Origin: Aneurinibacillus thermoaerophilus
GTDB taxonomy: Bacteria; Bacillota; Bacilli; Aneurinibacillales; Aneurinibacillaceae
Assembly (NCBI RefSeq): GCF_900099925.1
Contig: NZ_FNDE01000010.1
Location: 23,979 to 87,978 of the forward strand
Direction: 5' to 3'
DNA length: 64,000 nt
Shown piece after piece: positions 16,860 to 25,718 of this stretch. The translations under genes and the position numbers were made by a program. A model generated the notes under the pieces. The model was not told the origin of the DNA and made no database searches. It was given only the letters and a program-made list of their open reading frames with translations. Position 1 is the stretch's first letter; each line of letters begins with the position of its first letter.

Positions 16860-18020
16860 TTTAGCGTTTTTCCCGAGCGATTTGTTTACGTACAAGCACA
16901 AATATGATACGAAGTAAACGACAACATAAGGCAATCAACGATTGTTGCTTGCGTAATGGATTTTCCTGGCGTGTCGTATAGTAGGTATGCAGTGCTTGAA
17001 AAGCTGGATTTACGAGCACCATTGGTCGAATGACTCGATAGAGTAAAGTACGAAGCCGAGGACGTCCTCGCTTAGTAATCTGTGTTTTTCCACGATATTT
17101 TCCAGAACGATTTTCTTTTAAACTCAATCTGGATAATTTTTGAAGTTGTCGAGGATGCCGGTATCGCGACAAATCTCCAACTTCGGCAAAAAAACCCGCC
17201 ACGGTGGTTATTCCCATTCCAGGGATTGTTAGAATCTCTTGAACCCCTGGGATATGAGCCAGTAGCTCTTCGCTCTCTTTCATAACTTGATTAAGTAATT
17301 GTTCCTTTAGTTCATAGCTCATGAGCAATGTTTTTAGTTCCAATTGAGCCATTTTGGCACCTTCATGCAAGCCAATAGAATGCCTAGCTTGTTCCACAAG
17401 TTCAACGGCCCGTACGGGCCGTAATCCTCTCTTCATCTTATTCTGCCATACAGACAGAATGACGGAAGAGCCTGCTTCGATGATATCTTGAGGCAAAGGA
17501 AAGTGTTTAAGCGTTTCTAAAGCTGCTTTGTCTTCCCAGCTTGCAAATACCTCCAGAAACTCTGGAAAGTAGCGATCTAACCAGTTATGAATGTTTCCTT
17601 GAATACGCTGAATCTCGCAAGAGATATCGTCTCTTATTTTCACAGCTTCCCGCAACTCGGCGTATACACCATTCGGGAAATAAGGTACAGAGTATCGCCC
17701 ATCTTTCACGAGTTGTGCAATCACACGCGCATCCTTCGGATCGTTCTTTGTTGGCGAATTATCATCTAATTCTTTTGACTTTTTTACATGCATAGGATTA
17801 ACAACGACGATCGAAATCTTACGATTTCGTAAAAAAGCAGCTAGTGTTAACCAATAATGCCCAGTAGGTTCTAAACCGACAATAACTTCTGTCTTTTGAT
17901 GTTCTGTCATCAAACTTTGTATCCAATAATAGAAGGATTCGAAGCCACGGCGTGTACTTGAAAAAGAAATTGAGCATGTATTCTGCTGCCTAAAGAACAA
18001 ACTCTCTTTTGAGTAGCCTC
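16860..18020 (-). mobile_element. Truncated IS110-family insertion sequence
   Basis: The segment between the two parts of the HTH gene is occupied by an IS110-type transposase and almost nothing else. The left edge is set by the resumption of the HTH reading frame at 16858; the right edge near 18020 by the end of the HTH N-terminal fragment. The IS110 family normally has a non-coding end upstream of the transposase (site of the bridge RNA) and a transposase start with the first catalytic Asp; both are missing, so this copy looks 5'-truncated. No terminal inverted repeats are seen, as expected for the family. Confidence 0.65.
16861..18000 (-). CDS. IS110-family transposase, N-terminally truncated
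   Basis: The 379-residue reading frame contains most of an IS110 DEDD transposase. The Glu motif VGLEPTGHYW, the DxxDA pair in NDPKDARVIAQL, and the C-terminal Tnp domain IPGMGITTVAGFFAEVGD with NRSGKYRG (candidate catalytic Ser) are all present. The family start with the first catalytic Asp (GxDvsK type) is absent; the frame begins abruptly with MFFRQQNTCSISFSSTRRGF, where homology would begin around FSSTRRGF. The frame has no SD. It is most likely inactive. The transposase stop lies only about 3 bases from the presumed IS edge. Confidence 0.8.
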   Translation of the reverse strand: MFFRQQNTCSISFSSTRRGFESFYYWIQSLMTEHQKTEVIVGLEPTGHYWLTLAAFLRNRKISIVVVNPMHVKKSKELDDNSPTKNDPKDARVIAQLVKDGRYSVPYFPNGVYAELREAVKIRDDISCEIQRIQGNIHNWLDRYFPEFLEVFASWEDKAALETLKHFPLPQDIIEAGSSVILSVWQNKMKRGLRPVRAVELVEQARHSIGLHEGAKMAQLELKTLLMSYELKEQLLNQVMKESEELLAHIPGVQEILTIPGMGITTVAGFFAEVGDLSRYRHPRQLQKLSRLSLKENRSGKYRGKTQITKRGRPRLRTLLYRVIRPMVLVNPAFQALHTYYTTRQENPLRKQQSLIALCCRLLRIIFVLVRKQIAREKR

Positions 18021-18076
18021 GTTGGTATGGTAAAAATCGCTACTATTTCCACTGTCAGTTGTGCGTACTTATTCAT
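18021..18076 (-). pseudogene. N-terminal fragment of the IS-interrupted HTH gene
   Basis: From ATG 18076 leftward the sequence reads MNKYAQLTVEIVAIFTIPT before running into the IS. Joined directly to MSTIKRW at 16858 it gives a complete HTH of the MerR/excisionase type: from LTV to KRW is 20 residues, the standard spacing for that fold. The junction therefore probably marks the original insertion point. The fit is by eye and the fragment is short. Confidence 0.45.
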
Positions 18077-18291
18077 AATATTGAATTTTTATGTTAGTTT
18101 TGCAATATCATCTATAAATAAAAAAGTACAAATTCATTTTTTATTGCTTTATGTTTGATTATATATACTTAATAAACTTTAATCAACGAAATATTATAAA
18201 AATTATTTATATTAATAATTTTTTGTCATTAAACAAATCGTAAAACTAGCTCCTGTAAACATTTGTTCATTTTGATGAATGCGGAATTTAC

Positions 18292-18450
18292 AGCGGGATT
18301 TTTATTTCGACTGAATCAGCGGTCGTAGCTGTGTTTTACAGTTTTTTTGTTGGAATTGTGATTTACAAGACAATCAAATGGGGAAATATCCCTGAAATTT
18401 TATTGAACTCGGCTTTGTTTCGCTCACATTTCATTTATAATAAAAGATGA
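18292..18450 (+). pseudogene. Remnant of a TRAP transporter large permease (DctM)
   Basis: This AT-rich stretch before the ABC-F gene reads, in one frame, SGIFISTESAVVAVFYSFF and then VGIVIYKTIKWGNIPEILLN, ending at TGA 18448. This matches the DctM subfamily segment GxFTPTEaaavavvYal..g..iYr.l....l...l, a conserved loop and helix of TRAP large permeases. Only ~45 residues remain, with no start and no SD. Bases 18077-18291 to the left hold nothing recognisable and are very AT-rich. The gene's promoter or 3' neighbour cannot be traced. Confidence 0.6.
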
Positions 18451-18489
18451 GAAAACTAGATGATTACATAGAAAAGGATCGTTGTATTT

Positions 18490-20394
18490 ATGAACATCTT
18501 GACGGCAGAAAATCTTTCTAAATCGTATGGCATAAAAACGCTGTTTGAAAACATTTCCTTCGGTATTCAGGAAAGGGAGCGAATCGGTCTGATTGGTGTG
18601 AATGGCACAGGCAAATCGACGTTGCTGAAAGTATTGGCCGGCATCATTCCACCTGATACCGGAACGATCACTATCGGAAATCGCATACGCGTCGAATATC
18701 TTCCGCAGAATCCAGCATTTGAAGAAGAAGGAACGGTACTGGATCAAGTTTTTCTGGGCGATTCTCCGTTGATCCAACTGGTTAAAGAATATGAACAGAC
18801 GATAGAGCAATTAGCTCGACATCCGGAAAATGAAAAGCTCCAGCAGAAGCTGGCTAGCCTTAACGAGCAAATGGATCGCGCTGGTGCCTGGGATTTGGAA
18901 ACGAACGCCAAAACAATTTTAACGCGTCTTGGCATCGATAACTTTTCTGCGGAAACCCGCTTGCTTTCCGGGGGGCAGCGCAAGCGGGTGGCGATGGCGC
19001 GCGCCCTGATTAATCCGGCTGATTTGTTGATTTTGGATGAGCCGACCAACCATCTCGATAACGAGACGATAGAATGGCTGGAAAGTTATCTGTCGCGTTT
19101 CAAAGGGGCGCTGCTTTTGATCACGCATGATAGATATTTTCTTGATCGTGTTGTCCATCGTATTATTGAACTTGATAGAGGGAAGCTGTACTCATATGCC
19201 GGAAATTATGGTTATTTTCTGGAACAAAAAGCGGCGCGCGAAGAGCGTGAGGCGGCGATGGAAGCGACCCGGCAGAATATTTTGCGCCGCGAGCTTGCCT
19301 GGCTCAGGCGCGGGGCGAAGGCGCGTACAACGAAGCAGAAAGCCCGTATCGACCGCATCCGTGAACTACAGGAAAACAAGCCACAGGAACGAAGCAAAAC
19401 GCTACAAATTGAGCTAAAAACGCAGCGACTTGGCAAAAAAATCATCGAGCTTGATCATGTTTCGATATCATTTGACGGAAAAACGCTCATCCGCGATTTC
19501 AGCTACATCGCTGTCCCTGGCGACCGTGTCGGTATCGTCGGGCCGAACGGGAGCGGCAAAACAACTTTATTGCAAATCATTGCTGGTCGTCTCGAACCGA
19601 CGGAAGGGACGGCGGTGCTGGGACCGACTGTACGGCTTGGTTATTACGGACAGGAAAATACAGAAATGGACGAAACGCAGCGTGTTATTGATTATATTAA
19701 AGAAGCCGGGCATATCATTCATCTTGCGGACGGCAAAACACTTTCGGCAGGCCAACTTTTGGAACGCTTCTTGTTTCCATCCGATATGCATGGGACGCCG
19801 CTTGGCAGGTTATCCGGCGGGGAAAAGCGCCGCTTGTATTTGCTTCGTGTCTTAATGGGTGAGCCGAACGTTTTGCTATTGGACGAACCCACGAATGATC
19901 TGGATATCCAGACGCTTTCCATTCTGGAAGACTATCTCGAAACGTTCCCTGGTGCTGTTATTACCGTGTCACACGATCGGTATTTTCTCGATCGTATGGC
20001 GGACCGCCTATTTGCATTTGAAGGTGATGGCGTAATTCGGGAGTATATCGGCAATTATAGCGAATATTTGGAAGTAAAGAAACGGGAAGAGCAAAAAGCG
20101 ACTGAAGTCGTAAAAGGGAAGAAGGAGCTTGCTCTCCGTGAGAAAAAAGACAAGCCGCGCCGCCTGTCATACAAAGAAAAACGGGAGTTTGAAACGATTG
20201 AGCAAGAGATTAGCGAACTGGAGCGGCGCAGCCAGGAGCTTGAAGAGGAAATGGCGCTGGCCGCTACCGACTATGGCAAATTGCAGGAATTGACCGCCGC
20301 AAAAGAAAAGATCGACGCCGAGCTGGAAGCAAAAGTGGAGCGCTGGGCGGAATTAAGTTTGCTTGTGGAAGAAATAGAGGCGCAGAAAAATTGA
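18490..20394 (+). CDS. ABC-F family ATPase (Uup-like)
   Basis: The 634-residue soluble protein has two ABC domains and no membrane segment. Domain 1 has Walker A GVNGTGKSTLL, signature LSGGQRKRVAMAR and Walker B LLILDEPTNHLD; domain 2 has GPNGSGKTTLL, LSGGEKRRLYLLR and VLLLDEPTNDLD. A charged linker of ~80 residues (RRGAKARTTKQKAR) lies between, and a C-terminal coiled coil (residues ~540-634, ELERRSQELEEEMAL) follows, the Uup arrangement. ABC-F proteins act on the ribosome or, for Uup, on branched DNA/ribosome quality. The ATG at 18490 follows the weak SD AAAGGA. No drug-resistance context is visible. Confidence 0.9.
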   Translation: MNILTAENLSKSYGIKTLFENISFGIQERERIGLIGVNGTGKSTLLKVLAGIIPPDTGTITIGNRIRVEYLPQNPAFEEEGTVLDQVFLGDSPLIQLVKEYEQTIEQLARHPENEKLQQKLASLNEQMDRAGAWDLETNAKTILTRLGIDNFSAETRLLSGGQRKRVAMARALINPADLLILDEPTNHLDNETIEWLESYLSRFKGALLLITHDRYFLDRVVHRIIELDRGKLYSYAGNYGYFLEQKAAREEREAAMEATRQNILRRELAWLRRGAKARTTKQKARIDRIRELQENKPQERSKTLQIELKTQRLGKKIIELDHVSISFDGKTLIRDFSYIAVPGDRVGIVGPNGSGKTTLLQIIAGRLEPTEGTAVLGPTVRLGYYGQENTEMDETQRVIDYIKEAGHIIHLADGKTLSAGQLLERFLFPSDMHGTPLGRLSGGEKRRLYLLRVLMGEPNVLLLDEPTNDLDIQTLSILEDYLETFPGAVITVSHDRYFLDRMADRLFAFEGDGVIREYIGNYSEYLEVKKREEQKATEVVKGKKELALREKKDKPRRLSYKEKREFETIEQEISELERRSQELEEEMALAATDYGKLQELTAAKEKIDAELEAKVERWAELSLLVEEIEAQKN

Positions 20395-20585
20395 AATGCG
20401 GTTTTGCGCTCAAACGCAAGCAGTGATATGATATATATATACATTTGACTTGATGTTTCGACATTGTCGGGTGTCTTTTTTATTTCTCTCGATCCCATGA
20501 AAAAATGTCGATATATCGAGTTGTATTGATATAGATAACGCTTTGTGTGATAGGATAGATGTTAATAAATGTAAAGGAGGAAGCT

Positions 20586-20771
20586 ATGGCCAAAAAATCA
20601 ATGATCGCAAAATCCAAGCGGAAGCCGAAATTCAAAGTTCGCGCATATACCCGCTGCGAGCGGTGCGGTCGTCCGCATTCCGTATACCGCAAATTTAAGT
20701 TGTGCCGAATTTGCATCCGGGAACTGGCTTACCAGGGGCAGTTGCCTGGCGTGAAAAAAGCAAGCTGGTAA
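20586..20771 (+). CDS. rpsN: Ribosomal protein uS14, zinc-binding type (stand-alone copy)
   Basis: The 61-residue protein is a type Z S14: [20 protein letters not shown], then the zinc ribbon CERCG...CRIC (four Cys) and the C-terminus [12 protein letters not shown]. It belongs to the 30S head. ATG 20586 has the SD AAAGGAGG; the frame extends upstream to 20559 without an SD. In Bacillales the zinc-type rpsN normally sits in the S10-spc operon, so a separate copy here is unusual. The basic stretch SKRKPK at residues 9-14 differs from the usual sequence, suggesting a paralogue. A hairpin terminator follows. Confidence 0.9.
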   Translation: MAKKSMIAKSKRKPKFKVRAYTRCERCGRPHSVYRKFKLCRICIRELAYQGQLPGVKKASW

Positions 20772-20790
20772 TGTGGATGCTTGAGAACAG

Positions 20791-20818
20791 ACCCGAAGTC
20801 GATATAGGCTTCGGGTTT
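20791..20818 (+). terminator. Terminator after rpsN
   Basis: ACCCGAAG pairs perfectly with CTTCGGGT around a 10-base loop, followed by a short T-run (TT, then CATAC). The weak T-tract lowers confidence. Confidence 0.6.
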
Positions 20819-20824
20819 CATACG

Positions 20825-20983
20825 TTATCCATTTTTCTTATTGTTTTCTTCTTCTAGCTCCTGTACGTATCCGATAGTCTGGAGAACAGCGCCAATCGTA
20901 GCCAGCACCTGTCCGATCAGTTGTAAATTTTGGGGCGAGAAAATTTCTTCGCCTTTTTTCTGTTTGCCCTTTTTTCGTTTCAT
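20825..20983 (-). CDS. Small hypothetical protein, 52 residues
   Basis: A short open frame runs from ATG 20983 to TAA 20825. AGGTGA lies 9 bases before the start. The product has a very basic N-terminus (MKRKKGKQKKGEE), a hydrophobic middle with a regular repeat (QLIGQVLATIGAVLQTIGYV) and an acidic/Asn-Lys tail (QELEEENNKKNG). The middle resembles an amphipathic helix rather than a transmembrane segment. I do not recognise the family. Protein-like composition and a properly spaced SD argue that it is real. It is convergent with rpsN and divergent from the HIBCH gene. Confidence 0.55.
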   Translation of the reverse strand: MKRKKGKQKKGEEIFSPQNLQLIGQVLATIGAVLQTIGYVQELEEENNKKNG

Positions 20984-21219
20984 TATAAAGGTCACCTGCT
21001 CGTATTCAGGTTTTGCGTCAGAATTCTTTTCTTTTCACAAGGTATGTAACAAATGAACATATCGTACCTATCGCTCCAACAATCGCACGAATTCTTCATC
21101 TTTCATTCATAGATGATAAAGTGATTGATGGGCCGCTTTTACATAAGAAATTATGAAGGAATTTCGCAAATTTTGTCGAAAAAAATACTGAATAGAAAGA
21201 AAAAACAGGAGGTTATAGA

Positions 21220-22332
21220 GTGGAGAACGCGGTACAAGCAAACAATGAGGTGCTGTTTAGTGTAACAAATGGAGTCGGACATATTCTGTTAAACCGACCG
21301 AAAGCAATTAACGCTTTGTCTATTAGAATGGTGGAGGAAATTGGAAAAAGATTGACTGAATGGGAACAAGACGATTCCGTTGCGATTATTATAATTGAAG
21401 GTGCTGGCGAAAAAGGGCTCTGTGCTGGTGGAGATATGCGCTCGTTCTACGATAAGCGTAACGATAATGTGGAGGCACATGCGCTTACGTTTTTTTCTAC
21501 CGAATATAAAATGAACCTTGCGTTATATCGTTATACAAAGCCGATTGTTGCTTACATGAATGGGATTGTCATGGGGGGCGGTGTCGGCTTATCGATCTTT
21601 GCCAGTGACCGCGTGGTGACTGAGCGCTCGAAATTATCCATGCCAGAGATGAATATTGGTTTCTTTCCGGATGTGGGGGGCAGTTACTTCTTAAACCAAA
21701 TGCCTGGCCATATGGGACGTTATCTCGCATTGACTGCACACTTGTTCAACGGCGCGGACGCGATTTATCTTGGAGCAGCTGACCATTACATGGAATCCAC
21801 GAATTGGGACGCGCTGAAAAAAGACGTGCAGACCATGGATTGGATCGCATGCGGCGGACGTAAAGTGGTGGAAGACAAACTGCGTGAAATTATCCAAAAA
21901 TACACGGTGAAAGAGGTGCCGGAATCACAGCTTGCAAACGTGCAAGACAAAGTGGACAAACATTTCGCACATAACTCTGTCGCAGACATTCTCGCTTCCT
22001 TGGATGCATCTGCCGCAGAAGGAGACGAATGGGCGGCTGAAACCGCCAAAACGCTGCGCAGCAAATCCCCGATTTCGATGGCCGTGGCGCTTGAACAGCT
22101 TATCCGTGGCAAAAACATGTCGGCTGCTGATTGTTTCCGTATGGAGATGAACATGAGCATGCATTTCATGCACAGTCACGATTTCTACGAAGGTGTACGT
22201 TCCGTGCTTGTGGACAAAGACCGTAATCCGAACTGGAGACCGGCTTCTATTGAAGAGGTAAAGCGTGAAGATGTGGAAGCGTTTTTCAAAAACCCGTGGG
22301 AAGGTGGACAGCATCCGCTTGCGGATGAATAG
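21220..22332 (+). CDS. 3-hydroxyisobutyryl-CoA hydrolase-like enoyl-CoA hydratase/isomerase family protein
   Basis: The 370-residue length and motifs fit HIBCH-type members of the crotonase family: NGVGHILLNRPKAINALS at the start, the oxyanion-hole loops GLCAGGDMRSFY and NGIVMGGGVGLSI, and MPEMNIGFFPDVGGSYFLN holding the catalytic Glu and Asp. The C-terminal third (SPISMAVALEQL, NPWEGGQHPL) is the HIBCH extension absent in plain hydratases. The enzyme would hydrolyse 3-hydroxyisobutyryl-CoA in valine breakdown, or a related hydroxyacyl-CoA. GTG 21220 has the SD CAGGAGG. No valine-pathway genes adjoin it. Confidence 0.88.
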   Translation: MENAVQANNEVLFSVTNGVGHILLNRPKAINALSIRMVEEIGKRLTEWEQDDSVAIIIIEGAGEKGLCAGGDMRSFYDKRNDNVEAHALTFFSTEYKMNLALYRYTKPIVAYMNGIVMGGGVGLSIFASDRVVTERSKLSMPEMNIGFFPDVGGSYFLNQMPGHMGRYLALTAHLFNGADAIYLGAADHYMESTNWDALKKDVQTMDWIACGGRKVVEDKLREIIQKYTVKEVPESQLANVQDKVDKHFAHNSVADILASLDASAAEGDEWAAETAKTLRSKSPISMAVALEQLIRGKNMSAADCFRMEMNMSMHFMHSHDFYEGVRSVLVDKDRNPNWRPASIEEVKREDVEAFFKNPWEGGQHPLADE

Positions 22333-22386
22333 ATGCAGGAAAAGCAAATAACTGATTGTTTATGATATGGATAACACATGCATAGA

Positions 22387-22442
22387 AAAAACCTGGCAGA
22401 ACATCCTACGATGTGATGTAAGGATGATGTCAGGTTTTTTCG
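22387..22442 (+). terminator. Terminator after the HIBCH-like gene
   Basis: AAAACCTG (22387-22394) pairs with CAGGTTTT, and an inner helix forms between ACATCCT and AGGATG-type bases. A run of six T closes the structure. Confidence 0.75.
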
Positions 22443-22451
22443 TTTTAGCGC

Positions 22452-23531
22452 TTAAGAAAGTCTTAGGAAGCAAACAAGAGCAAAACCAAACAAGGAAAGC
22501 AGGATCGAGCCAATGAATCCCGCCCAGAAAGGACGGGCTCCCATTTTTTTAAACGCGCTTGCTTCAATGTTAAGCCCAAGCCCGGCCATTGCCATCGCAA
22601 TCAGCAGGTAGGCTGCTGTAACAATCTGGGCGGCGACATTTTCCGGTATAATACCTAGCGTATTGACTCCGCTCATAAGCAGAAAACCTAAAATAAACCA
22701 AGGAATTTGCAAAGAAGTGCGTTTATCGTCATTCTGCCCGGCTTGTTTTGCCGCGTGCCGCTGAAACCACCAGCCGATGAGTATCGCTACGGGTACGAGT
22801 AATGCTACTCGCGTCAGTTTCACAATAATGGCAATATCCATTGCCGCCTGCCCGCCCGGCGCCGCTGCGGCAATGACATGGGCGATTTCGTGTAATGTTG
22901 CTCCGGAAAACACGCCGAAACCCTTCTCCGTAAGTCCTAGTACTGGATACAATAGCGTATAGGCTAGCGTGAATAGTGTACCGAGCACGGCGATGATCGC
23001 AACGCCGACCGCTGTTTCTTTTTCGTCCGCTTTGACTTGCGGAGCTACCGCCGCCACGGCCGCTGCACCGCAAATCGCTGTTCCGCATGCCGTCAGCATG
23101 CCCAGTTTCCTGTCAACGTTAAATAGCCGGGTAAGCCAGTATACAACCAAGAGCGCAAATGCGATATCAGCGGCCGCAATCGTGAACACTTTCGGTCCGG
23201 ACGCTATAATATCGGATAAATTCAGCCTCATACCAAGCAAAATAATTCCCCAACGTAGCAGCTTTTTGCTGGAGAAAGTGATTCCACTATGTGCTCTTTC
23301 CGGGACAGGAAGAGTCGATCGCCATAGCATCCCGAGCAGAATAGCGATGACCAATTGACCGATGATGCTAAGTAAAGGAAGCATCGCCACATATTTTGCT
23401 ACTACGGCAATCAGCAATGTTAGGCCGATACCCAGCAGAAACGGAAGAACAGTCCCTTTTTTTTCGGGAGATGTCTTCTCAATAGAAACGTCTTTGCTGG
23501 CAGAAGGTTTTTGCATAGCTGTTTGATCCAT
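22452..23531 (-). CDS. YeiH/YadS-type putative sulfate exporter (UPF0324) membrane protein
   Basis: This ~359-residue integral membrane protein has 9-10 predicted helices. Family motifs are LRWGIILLGMRLNLSDI, GTAICGAAAVAAVAPQ, and GATLHEIAHVIAAAA, characteristic of the YeiH family annotated as putative sulfate exporters. It is divergent from a LysR gene, the classic yeiH-yeiE arrangement; in that pair the LysR is sulfite/sulfur-related. Start ATG 23531 is preferred: GAGGAGGGCG lies just before it, while the longer frame from 23549 would include that SD in the coding sequence. The substrate is not experimentally certain for the family. Confidence 0.85.
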   Translation of the reverse strand: MDQTAMQKPSASKDVSIEKTSPEKKGTVLPFLLGIGLTLLIAVVAKYVAMLPLLSIIGQLVIAILLGMLWRSTLPVPERAHSGITFSSKKLLRWGIILLGMRLNLSDIIASGPKVFTIAAADIAFALLVVYWLTRLFNVDRKLGMLTACGTAICGAAAVAAVAPQVKADEKETAVGVAIIAVLGTLFTLAYTLLYPVLGLTEKGFGVFSGATLHEIAHVIAAAAPGGQAAMDIAIIVKLTRVALLVPVAILIGWWFQRHAAKQAGQNDDKRTSLQIPWFILGFLLMSGVNTLGIIPENVAAQIVTAAYLLIAMAMAGLGLNIEASAFKKMGARPFWAGFIGSILLSLFGFALVCFLRLS

Positions 23532-23650
23532 GTTTCGCCCTCCTCTCATAATCTTTTTTCATTTTTCAATATATGAAAGATTAAATGATAAGTAAAATAT
23601 AGATATATTATGCTAAAGATTAATATTTTTAATGATAGAAGGGAAGATAT

Positions 23651-24535
23651 ATGTACTACGACGCATTGCGTACATTTATTACGGTGGTGGAAGAAAAAAG
23701 TTTTACGAGAGCAGGGGAAAAGCTTCGTTTATCCCAACCAAGCGTAAGTCTTCATATTAAACATCTTGAAACGGAGTTCCAGGCAAAACTGATTGATCGT
23801 TCGCCGAAGCATCTGTATGTTACGACGGTGGGAAAAATGTTGTATGAAAGAGCCAAACAAATTGTAAACCTATATGAAAAGACGAAAGAAGACATCTACG
23901 CGCATCAACACACGGTAACAGGAAAGCTCCGCATTGGAGCGAGCTTCACTATCGGGGAGTACGTGCTGCCGGTTTTGCTGGCCGACTTCAGCCGCAGGTA
24001 CTCGGAGGTCGAAGTGGAGGTAACGATCGGCAATACAAAACGCATTGCTGAAGCTGTGAAACTGTTACAGATGGATATCGGTTTAATTGAAGGACAAACG
24101 AGCGATAAAGAATTGCGGATTACCCCGTTTATGCAAGACGAAATGGTGCTTGTTGTCCCCATTGCACATCCGCTTGCAGCGCGTGGGACAGTAACACCTG
24201 ATGAACTACAGGATGAAACGTGGGTAGTGAGGGAGGAAGGTTCCGGCACACGCGTCTATTCTGACTACGTGATCCGGGCATTCGGTCTTAGAGTGAAAAA
24301 AATGATTACATTAAGCAGCAATCAGGGGGTCAAAGAAGCGGTTATTGCCGGATTGGGGATTACGCTGTTATCCCGCTGGGTGGTCAAAAAGCATTTGCAG
24401 CACGGCGAACTTGCTGAATTATCACTTCAAAGCGAGCCGTTTTTGCGGCGGTTTTCGTACATTTATCCGGCGCATGCGGAAAGAACGAGACTGGTTGAAG
24501 TTTTTCTTTCCAGCCTTGTGCAAAAATTGGAGTAG
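23651..24535 (+). CDS. LysR-family regulator (YeiE/CysL-like), divergent to yeiH
   Basis: The 294-residue LTTR has an N-terminal winged HTH (FITVVEEKSFTRAGEKLRLSQ, SVSLHIKHLE) and a substrate-binding domain (LRIGASFTIGEYVLPVLL, VVREEGSGTR, GLGITLLS). The 'REEGSGTR' segment is typical of CysL/YeiE-like LTTRs that sense sulfite or sulfur compounds. Its divergence from a YeiH exporter 119 bases away strongly suggests it activates that gene. The shared intergenic DNA contains AT-rich dyads such as ATATATGAAAGATTAAATGATA that may be its operator. ATG 23651 has the SD GAAGGGAAG. Confidence 0.85.
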   Translation: MYYDALRTFITVVEEKSFTRAGEKLRLSQPSVSLHIKHLETEFQAKLIDRSPKHLYVTTVGKMLYERAKQIVNLYEKTKEDIYAHQHTVTGKLRIGASFTIGEYVLPVLLADFSRRYSEVEVEVTIGNTKRIAEAVKLLQMDIGLIEGQTSDKELRITPFMQDEMVLVVPIAHPLAARGTVTPDELQDETWVVREEGSGTRVYSDYVIRAFGLRVKKMITLSSNQGVKEAVIAGLGITLLSRWVVKKHLQHGELAELSLQSEPFLRRFSYIYPAHAERTRLVEVFLSSLVQKLE

Positions 24536-24562
24536 ATGTGATACACGGTTGGACTTCAAAGA

Positions 24563-24604
24563 AAAAACGGGGAGGAAATTTGAATTTCCTCCCCGTTTTT
24601 TCTT
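24563..24604. terminator. Bidirectional terminator between the LysR gene and nfo
   Basis: AAAACGGGGAGGAAATT and its perfect complement AATTTCCTCCCCGTTTT enclose only TG. A-run on one side and T-run on the other let it serve both convergent genes. Confidence 0.9.
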
Positions 24605-24611
24605 TTTCAAT

Positions 24612-25718
24612 TTAGTTTGTTTGAAGACCAGCCAGCCAAGCAATCAGGCGTTTGTAAATGCCTTCTTCAGACTCGCTTGGTAAAAGCTCTGCGTCTACGA
24701 CCGTGTCGAATAGCTTCTCAAGCGGTTCGCGCGGATCTGCTTTTTTCAATTGTTTATCCTGTAGCACTTCCCAATTTTGTACCACATATTCGCGGCGGTC
24801 AATACCTTCTTTGGCGAAATAAGCAGTCAGTCGTTCGACATCGCTACGGAAGTTATCCGTAAAACGTTCTTCCACTGTACCACGCAGAAGAGCGATTTCG
24901 ATTTCATACATTGGAGATTGGTCATTTTTGTTTTTGCCGATCCATGGTGTTTCTAGAATAATCGGTTTGTTCCGTGCGACTTCGTGGTGAACGATGTAAT
25001 GGATGGCGTCAAATCCGATAAGTCCGGAACCAACGGGCGCATGCCGATCTTTCGCGGCGCCACGGAAGTTTTTGCTGTCATTGATATGGAAGACGGCAAG
25101 ACGATCAAGCCCAATTATCCGGTCAAAATGTTCCATTACGCCGTCAAAGTCGTTCACGATATCATATCCGGCGTCATGCGTATGACATGTGTCAAAGCAA
25201 ATCGTCAGTTTGTCGTTCAATGTCACTTTATCGATAATTGCCGCTAATTCTTCAAATGTACGGCCCACTTCGGAGCCTTTGCCCGCCATCGTCTCAAGCG
25301 CGATGTTGACGGTCTGCCCCCGATGCAGCACTTCATTTAGTCCTTCGGCAATCCGATTGATGCCGTATTCCGGGTCTTTGTCTGTGTATGCTCCCGGATG
25401 TAGCACAATGTTTTTTACCCCAAGATATTCAGCTCGCTTGATCTCTTCCTGCAAAAACGAAACCGCAAGTTCAAATGTGTTCGGTTTATAGGAACCGAGA
25501 TTGATAATATAGGGAGCATGTACAACAATGTCATCGATCCCGTGCTGCTTCATTAGTTCCAGGCCTTCTGCGACGTATTGTTCTTCCATCGGTTTTCGTT
25601 TTGTGTTTTGTGGTGCCCCCGTATACACCATAAACGAAGTGGAACCGTAGCTAATGGCTTCTTCCACCGCGTTTAATAATCCTTTTTTTGAAAACGAAAC
25701 ATGCGATCCAATTTTCAT
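24612..25718 (-). CDS. nfo: Deoxyribonuclease IV (endonuclease IV) with C-terminal extension
   Basis: The first ~285 residues form an AP endonuclease 2-type TIM barrel: [91 protein letters not shown] and LETPW, carrying the His/Asp/Glu ligands of the three zinc ions. It cleaves abasic sites in base-excision repair. The protein is 368 residues, about 80 longer than typical Nfo; the extra C-terminal part (from ~[14 protein letters not shown]) includes charged helices and is not recognised. ATG 25718 lacks a strong SD (GGAGTGATATAT). Confidence 0.92.
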   Translation of the reverse strand: MKIGSHVSFSKKGLLNAVEEAISYGSTSFMVYTGAPQNTKRKPMEEQYVAEGLELMKQHGIDDIVVHAPYIINLGSYKPNTFELAVSFLQEEIKRAEYLGVKNIVLHPGAYTDKDPEYGINRIAEGLNEVLHRGQTVNIALETMAGKGSEVGRTFEELAAIIDKVTLNDKLTICFDTCHTHDAGYDIVNDFDGVMEHFDRIIGLDRLAVFHINDSKNFRGAAKDRHAPVGSGLIGFDAIHYIVHHEVARNKPIILETPWIGKNKNDQSPMYEIEIALLRGTVEERFTDNFRSDVERLTAYFAKEGIDRREYVVQNWEVLQDKQLKKADPREPLEKLFDTVVDAELLPSESEEGIYKRLIAWLAGLQTN

